Shown here in pieces: positions 1 to 5,753 of a DNA stretch of 6,815 bases. A model generated the notes under the pieces. It searched no databases. It was not told the origin of the DNA and saw nothing but the letters and a program-made list of their open reading frames with translations. A program made the translations under genes and the position numbers. Positions within the stretch are counted from its first letter, which is position 1. Every line of letters starts with the position of its first letter. The stretch is from Bacteroidales bacterium (lineage in GTDB: Bacteria; Bacteroidota; Bacteroidia; Bacteroidales; DYOH01): positions 1 through 6,815 of the forward strand of contig DAOVUO010000133.1 of NCBI GenBank assembly GCA_030632545.1, in the 5' to 3' direction.

Positions 1-1778
1 AATATTATTTCTTGACTTTCAGGTTCTATTCCAATTCCAGTATCTTTTACATAAATTTCTATACTTCTACTCTGCTCATTAAGCACAGTCTCAATTTCCG
101 TATTAAGTATATAACCAAATTCGATAAATCCTGTATTCGTAAATTTCAGGGCGTTTTCAAGCAAGTTGCTCAAAATTATATTAAGTTTTGATTTATCTGT
201 AAATATCTCACTGTCATTGTCGGGAAGTCCTTTTTTTAAATACAATGGTATTTTTTGCTCTTTTGCCTTTACGTTAAAAATTGAAAATAATTCTAAAAAT
301 ACATCATTTAAAATTATGTTGGTTTCAATTGTTTTCACTTGTTTAGTCCCTAGTTTAGATATTTCGAGAATATCATCAATAATTCGCATTAATTGTTTTC
401 CGTTGTTTTGGATTATACTTATATAATATTTCCGTTTCTTATCAGTTAAATTTGGTTTGTTGAGAAAATTTGAAAATCCGAGAATTCCGTTCATCGGAGT
501 CCTAATTTCATGCGACATATTATTTATAAATTCAGTTTTAAGTTGGTCGCTTTCTTCGGCTTTTGCTTTGGCAACTATCAGTTCTTGTTCGGTTTTATGT
601 TTTTCAGTAATGTTTTTTAGAGTAAAAATAAATAATTCAATTTCATCATTTTTGTCTAAAATAGGAACTAAACCTAAATTCCAATAAGTTGTTCCCCACT
701 CAGGGTGGTCGGGAAAAATAAAAGGTCGTGCATGTCTATAATATGTTTGTTTATTTTGTTTGTATTCGTCCAGTTCGTCTTTAAAGTCAGAAGGATACAA
801 ATCAAAATGATTTTTACCTGGAAAATAAGAAATGTCTTTTTGACAAGATCGTGCATAAGTTTCACTTACTTGTATAAAATTGTAGTCCTTGTCAAGTAAT
901 ACAATACTGTCCAACGAATGTGTAAAAATTAAGTCTAACAGTCTTGCTTGTTCTTTTAATTTTATTTCTTTTTCTTCGATTTTTTCTTTGGCAATTATTA
1001 ATTCTTGTTCTTCTTGTTTTCTTATTGTAATGTCTTCGCCAGAAAATAGAACACTAATTATTTTTGAATTATCATCTCTGATTATTGTATTATGAAATGC
1101 GATAATTTTTATTTCATTATTTTTAGTTAATACGTCGTTCTCATAATACTCAACTATTTTAATATTACCCTCCATCAGTTCTTGGAAAACAGTCCATATT
1201 TTTTCCCGTATATTATTAGGTAGGCATATGTTAAACCAATTTTTATTAATAATCTCATTATAAGAATATCCCAGTATTTCACAACCCTTTTTATTTATGG
1301 TTGTAATTTCACCTTTTCTATTTAAAACAATAAACATAACTCCTGCAACATCTAAATATTTTTGAGCTAAATCCTTTTCTCTTTTTAATTCAATTTTCTT
1401 GTGTTGCAAAGCAATATGAGTTTTTAACCGTGCCAGTAACTCACCTTTATGGAAAGGTTTAGTAATGAAATCAGCTGCTCCGAGTCTGAAACCTTCTAAT
1501 TTATCATTAATTTCGGATCCTGCCGTAATGAAAATAATAGGTATTTCGGTAAGTTTTTTGTTGTTTTTAATTTGCTTGCAGACTTCAAAACCATCCATTT
1601 CAGGCATTTTTATATCCAAAAGAATTATATCTGGAATATTATTTTCGAGGTAAGACATTGCTTGCTCACCGCTTTCTGCTGGAAAAGTGTTATAAGCTTC
1701 TTCTTGTAATAATTTGCACAGAAAAGTAAGGTTTTCGCGCGTATCGTCAATTACTAATATATTATCTTTTTTGGACAT
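1..1778 (-). CDS. REC-PAS-PAS hybrid sensor histidine kinase, 3' end beyond the window
   Basis: The start is ATG at 1778-1776, preceded in frame by a TAA five codons upstream. The frame is open for 592 codons to the left edge, where the ATP-binding domain is cut. Domains in order: an N-terminal receiver (about 1-120) with acidic pair D11/D12, phosphoacceptor D55, T85 and K107; PAS 1 (about 134-255); PAS 2 (about 277-392) with an HPEWGTTYW-like signature; HisKA (about 413-478) with H-box MSHEIRTPMNG, phosphorylatable H423; HATPase_c with N-box N538/N542 and G1 box DTGIGI from D579. The F and G2 boxes lie off the window. No membrane segment is seen, so it is probably cytoplasmic. The two PAS-to-next-domain linkers repeat a helical motif (EQELIIAKEKIEE, then EQELIVAKAKAEE), as in signalling helices. 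The start codon overlaps the end of the preceding gene remnant by 17 nt, which suggests translational coupling. Family knowledge: PAS sensing drives autophosphorylation of H423, and D55 may receive phosphate from a partner kinase. The ligand is unknown, and a further C-terminal REC is possible beyond the edge. Confidence 0.93.
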   Translation of the reverse strand, partial: MSKKDNILVIDDTRENLTFLCKLLQEEAYNTFPAESGEQAMSYLENNIPDIILLDIKMPEMDGFEVCKQIKNNKKLTEIPIIFITAGSEINDKLEGFRLGAADFITKPFHKGELLARLKTHIALQHKKIELKREKDLAQKYLDVAGVMFIVLNRKGEITTINKKGCEILGYSYNEIINKNWFNICLPNNIREKIWTVFQELMEGNIKIVEYYENDVLTKNNEIKIIAFHNTIIRDDNSKIISVLFSGEDITIRKQEEQELIIAKEKIEEKEIKLKEQARLLDLIFTHSLDSIVLLDKDYNFIQVSETYARSCQKDISYFPGKNHFDLYPSDFKDELDEYKQNKQTYYRHARPFIFPDHPEWGTTYWNLGLVPILDKNDEIELFIFTLKNITEKHKTEQELIVAKAKAEESDQLKTEFINNMSHEIRTPMNGILGFSNFLNKPNLTDKKRKYYISIIQNNGKQLMRIIDDILEISKLGTKQVKTIETNIILNDVFLELFSIFNVKAKEQKIPLYLKKGLPDNDSEIFTDKSKLNIILSNLLENALKFTNTGFIEFGYILNTEIETVLNEQSRSIEIYVKDTGIGIEPESQEII

Positions 1779-2194
1779 TGTTTTTATGTTTTAATCGCGA
1801 GCCTAACAAACGGTATATCTCTGTATATTTTAAATTTTTAGTATATAATAAAATAGCTTGTGCCACTTTGCTATCAATTTCTTGTATTTGATTAATTGCA
1901 AGTCCAATATTCTCATTACTAAGGCTTTGAATTGTTTTTTTTCATTTTTTTGATGTCTATTTTTTCAAGCATTTTGCTTGTAAGTTGCTTTTGTGTTATG
2001 TTTTTTTCTGTTTTACTGAAAGTAAATTTAATTCCGAGTTTTTTGTTCAAACATTCATATATTTCATGTAATTGATATGGTTTCTTTAGGAAACTGTCCA
2101 TTCCGACTGACATAATATTTTGAATTTCATTCTTAAATACATGAGCCGAAATACCAATTGTTTTTACACCTGTTCCATTTTTAATTTGCCTTAT
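1762..2194 (-). pseudogene. Decayed C-terminus of a hybrid histidine kinase (half REC plus helical tail)
   Basis: The frame starting at 2194 encodes the second half of a receiver domain: beta4 TIGISAHVF with the switch Ser, then GMDSFLKKPYQLHEIYECL with the conserved Lys-Pro, then LGIKF. The first half, with the acidic pair and phosphoacceptor Asp, is absent. This frame stops at TAG (1921-1919) after an A8 run (1942-1935). Removing one A reopens it as a helical stretch (TIQSLSNENIGLAINQIQEI, AILLYTKNLKYTEIYRLLG) that resembles the helical tail found after REC in many hybrid kinases. This second frame ends at TAA 1764-1762, 17 nt inside the next gene. The piece therefore looks like the tail of a once intact hybrid kinase in this operon, damaged by a deletion of its 5' part and a frameshift. 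A 64-residue stretch from ATG 2113 to the TAG could still be translated but would not be a functional receiver. An alternative is that it extends the upstream kinase by frameshifting at its stop codon. A homopolymer sequencing error could explain the A8 but not the missing half-domain. Confidence 0.72.
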
Positions 2195-3294
2195 TTTTTT
2201 GAATTGCTAATGTTTTTTATCGGCACTGTAAATTTAAAATTGCTTCCTTTTCCTACTTCACTTTCTACCCAAATTTTCCCGCCATTTCTTTCTGCAAATT
2301 CTTTACATAAGAGCAATCTTAAGCCAGTTCCTTTTTCATTTTCTGTTCCTTTTGTTGATGTGTTTTTGTCTATACTAAATAAATCATTAATTTTATTTTT
2401 TGAGATACCTACACCAGAATCTTTTACAGAAATTTCAAGAAAATTACTATTTTCTTGAAATTCTGATGATATTACAATATTTCCACCATTAGCTGTAAAT
2501 TTTATTGCATTTGAAATCAAATTTCTTAAAACGATTGCAGTCATATTTCCGTCTGCATAAATTAATTCATTTTCCGAAATATCATCTAAAACTTGAATGT
2601 TTTTTTTATCTGCCTGCTCTTTAAGGTTGAACATGATTTCAAATATTAGTATTTTTAAATGTATTTTATTTGGCAAATACTTAATTACACCATTTTGTGA
2701 TTGAGACCAAGTTAATAGATTTTCTAATAATTTATAGGCATTATTAGCATTATTATTTACTGATTTAATTAGCTGTTCTCGCTTTTCGTTGTCATATTTT
2801 TTATGATTTTTCAAAAGTTCTTTAGAATAAGCTAATATTACATTGAAGGGATTTTTTAAATCGTGTGCAATTATTGAGAAAAATTTGTCTTTTGTAACAT
2901 TTAATTCCATAAGCTGTGCTCTTTGCTTATGTATTTCTAAATGTGAATTTACTCTTGCCAATAATTCATTTTTTTGAAATGGTTTTGAAATAATGTCAAC
3001 GCCACCTTGTTCAAATACTTTTGGTATATTTTCATAATCAGTTTTTGCAACAAAAAATAGTGCTGGAATATTAATATTTTTTGAATTTTGCTTTATTAAC
3101 TGATATGTTTCAAAACCATTAAGTTCGGGCATTCTAACATCAATTAAAAACAAATCAAAATCTATATTTTGGCAATATTTAATACCCTCTTTGCCACTTG
3201 TCGCAATTTGAGTATTATATCCACTTTCTTCTAAAATTCCTTCTACAACTTTTAGATTCTCTTCTAAGTCGTCAATAATCAGAATGTTATTCAT
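2191..3294 (-). CDS. REC-histidine kinase (receiver fused to HisKA/HATPase), 367 aa
   Basis: A soluble two-component kinase with an N-terminal receiver (about 1-118): acidic pair D8/D9, phosphoacceptor D52, K104. A short helix leads to HisKA (about 132-200) with H-box FSIIAHDLKNPF, phosphorylatable H144. HATPase_c (about 210-360) has N-box N258/N262, G1 box DSGVGI from D292, and a G2 region. There is no membrane helix and no PAS domain, so input probably arrives through the REC domain or a partner protein. Two oddities are visible. The switch Thr/Ser of REC beta4 is V82 (in ALFFVAK). The usual G2 motif GTGLGL reads GTGLRL, with AGA for R326 where GGA would give Gly. Both could weaken switching or ATP-lid function. 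The start is ATG 3294-3292, overlapping the hemerythrin stop by 8 nt, so the two are probably co-translated. The last two codons before TAA form an A7 heptamer in -1 slippery register (2200-2194), and slippage would join the protein to the half-REC remnant downstream. The kinase assignment is secure; the effect of the substitutions is inference. Confidence 0.93.
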   Translation of the reverse strand: MNNILIIDDLEENLKVVEGILEESGYNTQIATSGKEGIKYCQNIDFDLFLIDVRMPELNGFETYQLIKQNSKNINIPALFFVAKTDYENIPKVFEQGGVDIISKPFQKNELLARVNSHLEIHKQRAQLMELNVTKDKFFSIIAHDLKNPFNVILAYSKELLKNHKKYDNEKREQLIKSVNNNANNAYKLLENLLTWSQSQNGVIKYLPNKIHLKILIFEIMFNLKEQADKKNIQVLDDISENELIYADGNMTAIVLRNLISNAIKFTANGGNIVISSEFQENSNFLEISVKDSGVGISKNKINDLFSIDKNTSTKGTENEKGTGLRLLLCKEFAERNGGKIWVESEVGKGSNFKFTVPIKNISNSKK

Positions 3295-3712
3295 TGACTA
3301 TGTCAAGTTTAAAATTAATTTCGATGTTATTTTCTTTGCAATAATTGTAAATCTGTTTATCTTCTTGAATTGTGTGATTCACAAACCAGGCAACGGTGAA
3401 ATTTAAAAAATCGTTTTTATTTACATTGCTGTGTTTTGCTACATTTAATTTTTCTAATAGGTCGAAGTGCAAATTTATGTGTTGTTCCAATTTGGGGTAA
3501 TTAATCAGTTTCATAAAATTTTCTTCACTAATAAAATGAAATTCTGCATATTTCTCAATTTCCAAAATAAGTCGAAATAATCTTTCATCACTTACATTTT
3601 CAAATATTTCTTTTTGAAAATTTTTTATTAAATCTAAAAATATTTTATGTTCCAAATCAATTCTTTCTATACCAACCGAATATTTTACATCCCAGGTTAT
3701 TATATTTTCCAT
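3287..3712 (-). CDS. Bacteriohemerythrin (diiron O2-binding protein)
   Basis: A 141-residue single-domain hemerythrin, close to the usual length of bacterial members. All seven expected diiron ligands can be placed: H22 (DLEHKIF), H59 and E63 (FHFISEE), H78 and H82 (YPKLEQHINLH), H113 and D118 (HTIQED). The typical N-terminal TWD...Y.VGI segment (W7) and a Trp before the last His motif (W109) are present. There is no signal peptide or membrane helix, so it should be cytoplasmic. The family reversibly binds O2 at a non-haem diiron site; bacterial members serve in O2 storage or delivery and in O2, NO or redox sensing. Here the stop TAA (3289-3287) lies inside the start of a REC-histidine kinase gene. 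It is the first intact gene of a signalling operon, so a sensor or input role for the phosphorelay is a reasonable inference, not shown. The start ATG 3712-3710 has no clear Shine-Dalgarno, as usual in Bacteroidota, and a decayed upstream frame appears to overlap it. Confidence 0.95.
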   Translation of the reverse strand: MENIITWDVKYSVGIERIDLEHKIFLDLIKNFQKEIFENVSDERLFRLILEIEKYAEFHFISEENFMKLINYPKLEQHINLHFDLLEKLNVAKHSNVNKNDFLNFTVAWFVNHTIQEDKQIYNYCKENNIEINFKLDIVNE

Positions 3713-3749
3713 ATTTTTTTATTTTTTAGTCCGTTATCTATTTCAAAAG

Positions 3750-3810
3750 TTTCCCGTTGTTTGGGTTGGCTATTAAGTATTAGCCACAGTTTGTCCCGTA
3801 TATCGGGAAA
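3750..3810 (-). repeat. Nested inverted repeats with mutually exclusive pairings upstream of the hemerythrin gene
   Basis: On the plus strand, CGGGAAA (3804-3810) can pair with the near copy TCCCG (3794-3798, loop TATAT) or with the distal 7-bp copy TTTCCCG (3750-3756). Between them sits a further hairpin, GGCTA (3768-3772) with TAGCC (3781-3785), whose stem continues past one T-T mismatch. In minus-strand RNA this region ends about 38 nt before the hemerythrin ATG, so it could be a structured leader. No run of U follows it, so it is not a standard intrinsic terminator. It overlaps the possible decayed gene, and the pairing could be an intergenic repeat instead. Confidence 0.45.
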
Positions 3811-3828
3811 TGCACTAATTAAGTAAGC

Positions 3829-3836
3829 CAAATATA
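3829..3836 (-). promoter_or_regulatory. Candidate Bacteroidota -7 element for the hemerythrin operon
   Basis: The minus strand reads TATATTTG, matching the TAnnTTTG consensus of Bacteroidota primary promoters. No TTTG-type -33 element stands at the expected distance upstream. If used, transcription would start near 3822 and give a leader of about 110 nt containing the inverted repeats at 3750-3810. The match is short and could be chance in A/T-rich DNA. Confidence 0.25.
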
Positions 3837-4058
3837 ATTTACTGTGTCGAACATATCTAGGTAACAATAAACATTATTTGAAAAACTAAACATTTTATTT
3901 TCAGTAAAGTATTCATCGCCATTCCTATAATCCCAAATATCAACGCCTTTGGCAAATGGTTTCGCTTTTGGCTAAAGTTACAAACTTTTATAGCAAAAGT
4001 CAAGTTGTTATTGTTGACTTAACAAGTTACTTTCTACTAATCACTTTAAATTAGACAT

Positions 4059-4086
4059 AAAAAAAGCCTCCCAATATGGAAGGCTT
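4059..4086 (-). terminator. Intrinsic terminator of gdhA
   Basis: The stem is AAGCCT (4064-4069) with AGGCTT (4081-4086), continued by CC/GG past one mismatch, with loop AATAT. The plus strand has seven A's at 4059-4065, which become a U-run after the stem in minus-strand RNA. It lies 23 nt beyond the gdhA stop codon. It should separate gdhA from the hemerythrin operon, which therefore needs its own promoter. Confidence 0.85.
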
Positions 4087-4108
4087 AAGAATGAATAAAT
4101 TATTGGTA

Positions 4109-5446
4109 TTAAATAACACCTTGATCTAACATTGAGTCGGCAACCTTAAGGAAACCAGCAATATTTGCACCTTTCACATAATCTACATATCCGCTTTCGT
4201 CAGTACCGTGTGTAACACATGCCTGATGAATATTGCGCATAATTCCGTGTAGTTTTTCGTCAACTTCCTCTGATGACCAACTAATTTTAAGTGCGTTTTG
4301 CGACATTTCTAATCCAGATGTAGCAACACCACCAGCATTAGAAGCTTTACCTGGTGCGAATAATATTTTTGCGTTTTGGAATGCTTCAATTGCTTCTGGC
4401 GTAGATGGCATATTTGCTCCTTCGGATACACAAATAACACCATTATCAATTAATGTTTTTGCATCGTCGCCATTAAGTTCGTTTTGAGTAGCACATGGTA
4501 ATGCAACATCAACTTTAATTTCCCAAGGACGTTTGCTTGCATAGAATTTAACTTTTTCGAACTCATCTGCAAATGGAGATATTATATCGTTGTTTGTAGC
4601 TCTTAGCTCAAGCATGTACTCAATGTGCTCTTCGTTCATACCATTTTCGAAATGAACGTAACCATCGGGACCCGAAAGTGTCATTACTTTGCCACCTAGT
4701 TCCATAACTTTTGAGGCCGAACCCCAAGATACATTACCAAAACCAGAAATAGCTACCATTTTATCTTTAAAAGTTTCGCCTTTGGTAGCCAGCATTTCTT
4801 TAGCAAAATATACATTACCAAAACCTGTTGCTTCGGGACGAATTAAACTACCACCCCAGTTAAGCGATTTTCCTGTAAGTACACCTGTGTGCTCGCGCTG
4901 AAGTTTTTTGTACATACCATAAAGGAAGCCAATTTCTTTACCACCAACACCTATATCACCAGCAGGGACATCTGTTTGTGGACCAATTATTTTCCATAGT
5001 TCTAGCATAAATGCCTGAGCAAAACGCATAATTTCGGTATCCGATTTTCCTTTAGGATTGAAATCTGAACCACCTTTACCACCACCCATAGGAAGCGTAG
5101 TAAGTGCGTTTTTAAATATCTGCTCGAAACCTAAGAATTTAAGTATACTAAGGTTTACACTTGGGTGAAAACGTAGTCCACCTTTATATGGGCCAATTGC
5201 GCCATTGAATTGAATTCTGTAACCAAGGTTTACATTCACTTCACCATTGTCACTCATCCAAGTTACCTTAAACGTAAGAATACGGTCAGGTTCAATAAGG
5301 CGTTCAATAATACCAGCAGCATCGTACTGAGGATTTTGATTATAAACATCTTCAATAGACTCTAAAACTTCGTGAACTGCTTGAAGATATTCTGCTTCAC
5401 CTGGGTGCTTACGTTCCAGGTCGTTCATTAATTTATTTACATCCAT
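4109..5446 (-). CDS. gdhA: Glutamate dehydrogenase, probably NADP(H)-dependent
   Basis: The enzyme interconverts 2-oxoglutarate plus ammonium and L-glutamate in the cytoplasm, linking nitrogen assimilation to the TCA cycle. At 445 aa it has the normal length of the small hexameric class. The N-terminal substrate domain has GPYKGGLRFHP (K88), the catalytic-lysine motif PMGGGKGGSDF (K124) and VPAGDIGVGGKEIG with catalytic D164. The Rossmann domain has SGFGNVSWG (234-242) and, after the second strand, SGPDGYV. The C-terminal part has PGKASNAGGVATSGLEMSQN (366-384 region), which completes the glutamate pocket. Coenzyme preference (EC 1.4.1.4 versus 1.4.1.2) is inferred from overall similarity to NADP enzymes and is not certain. 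ATG 5446-5444 is a natural start (MDVNKLMNDLERKHPGE). The gene stands alone with its own candidate promoter and terminator. Its base composition is visibly less A/T-extreme than the downstream signalling genes, as expected for a well-expressed housekeeping gene. Confidence 0.98.
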   Translation of the reverse strand: MDVNKLMNDLERKHPGEAEYLQAVHEVLESIEDVYNQNPQYDAAGIIERLIEPDRILTFKVTWMSDNGEVNVNLGYRIQFNGAIGPYKGGLRFHPSVNLSILKFLGFEQIFKNALTTLPMGGGKGGSDFNPKGKSDTEIMRFAQAFMLELWKIIGPQTDVPAGDIGVGGKEIGFLYGMYKKLQREHTGVLTGKSLNWGGSLIRPEATGFGNVYFAKEMLATKGETFKDKMVAISGFGNVSWGSASKVMELGGKVMTLSGPDGYVHFENGMNEEHIEYMLELRATNNDIISPFADEFEKVKFYASKRPWEIKVDVALPCATQNELNGDDAKTLIDNGVICVSEGANMPSTPEAIEAFQNAKILFAPGKASNAGGVATSGLEMSQNALKISWSSEEVDEKLHGIMRNIHQACVTHGTDESGYVDYVKGANIAGFLKVADSMLDQGVI

Positions 5447-5492
5447 AACTCTGTGTTGTTTTAATTCAGAAAACGTTTGAAATATTTTATGA

Positions 5493-5500
5493 CAAACTTA
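5493..5500 (-). promoter_or_regulatory. Candidate -7 element of the gdhA promoter
   Basis: The minus strand reads TAAGTTTG, a full match to the Bacteroidota TAnnTTTG element, 46 nt before the gdhA start codon. That spacing would give a leader of about 40 nt. The expected TTTG at -33 is missing; that position is occupied by the repeat cluster at 5500-5540, which would suit an activator-dependent promoter. Confidence 0.4.
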
Positions 5501-5540
5501 AAGCTTTCATTCGAATAATTCATATTCATTCGATAGCTTT
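5500..5540. repeat. Repeat cluster just upstream of the gdhA -7 element (possible operator)
   Basis: TTCATTCGA occurs twice as a direct repeat (5506-5514 and 5525-5533), with a 19-bp period. The same stretch is framed by inverted arms AAAGCT (5500-5505) and AGCTTT (5535-5540), with inner arms CGAAT (5512-5516) and ATTCG (5528-5532). It covers roughly the -20 to -50 zone of the proposed promoter, where activators often bind. No regulator can be named from sequence alone. Confidence 0.4.
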
Positions 5541-5605
5541 CTTTCTGATTTCAGTCATTTTTTAGGTGTTTAACAACAAGAATTTTTGAATGTCTAGGTT
5601 TTTGT

Positions 5606-5649
5606 AATAAAACTAAGAAAAGTATTATGTGCCTTTCCTTAGTTTTATT
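5606..5649 (-). terminator. Long A/T-rich hairpin, probable terminator downstream of the membrane protein gene
   Basis: A perfect 12-bp stem, AATAAAACTAAG (5606-5617) with its complement at 5638-5649, is extended past one A-C mismatch by AAAG/CTTT and closed by a 10-nt loop (5623-5632). It starts about 105 nt after the stop codon of the minus-strand gene at 5754. The 3' arm in minus-strand RNA is U-rich (AGUUUUAUU), but no separate U-run follows, so termination is likely, not certain. The symmetry would allow action on either strand. Confidence 0.5.
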
Positions 5650-5753
5650 GCTTGATTGTAATCCTAACTTCTACTTTTTTACGAAGTTAAAACAAGCTCT
5701 GAAACAGCTTTGTCAGTAGCTTATGGCGTTGCCTTTGTATGAATGAAGTAATA

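Larger units (their letters stand above)
3700..3971 (-). pseudogene. Possible decayed 3' end of a gene upstream of the hemerythrin
   Basis: Two adjoining minus-strand frames look protein-like, without an ATG at the front. The first, after a TAG at 3974-3972, runs to TAA 3821-3819 and includes KGVDIWDYRNGDEYFTE and YCYLDMFDTVNYIWLT. The second takes over at the same point by a one-base shift (TTA at 3822-3820), includes LISAFPDIRDKLWLILN and QPKQRETFEI, and ends at TAA 3702-3700, 13 nt inside the hemerythrin gene. Overlap with the next start codon is the pattern of every junction in this operon, which makes a real but frameshifted gene plausible. I do not recognise the family. The alternative is non-coding leader DNA that is open by chance; open runs of this length are not rare enough to settle it. 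Confidence 0.3.
3713..4058. other. Stretch without an intact gene, upstream of the hemerythrin operon
   Basis: This A/T-rich stretch separates the gdhA terminator from the hemerythrin start, so the signalling operon's promoter should lie here. It holds the inverted repeats at 3750-3810, a -7-like element at 3829-3836 and the possible decayed coding trace that ends at 3700. In the outer part (about 3972-4058) I see only A/T-rich sequence and a weak 6-bp hairpin (4005-4025). No start codon in it opens a convincing gene on either strand. Confidence 0.6.
5447..5753. other. Intergenic region between the membrane protein gene and gdhA
   Basis: No gene is seen on either strand in these 307 bases. 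From the right they hold a small 7-bp hairpin (TAACTTC 5665-5671 with GAAGTTA 5683-5689), the long hairpin at 5606-5649, and the gdhA control region with a -7-like element and repeats at 5493-5540. The part between about 5541 and 5605 shows nothing recognisable. Confidence 0.7.

Noticed and set aside
166..1653. Several plus-strand open frames (for example 166-426, 457-687, 889-1095, 1465-1653)
   Set aside because: They lie antisense to the REC-PAS-PAS-HK, whose domains and motifs are continuous on the minus strand. Their translations show no domain.
1919..2113. Independent 64-aa small protein
   Set aside because: Its sequence is the end of a receiver domain that continues upstream in frame without its first half. 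It is better treated as part of the kinase remnant.
2120..2458. Plus-strand open frame of 112 codons
   Set aside because: It is antisense to the HATPase domain of the REC-HK, with low-complexity hydrophobic content and no motif.
4005..4025. TTGTTA...TAACAA hairpin
   Set aside because: Only 6 A/T-rich base pairs with a 9-nt loop; expected by chance in this composition.
4233..4901. Plus-strand open frames opposite gdhA
   Set aside because: gdhA is intact and conserved on the other strand; these are shadows.
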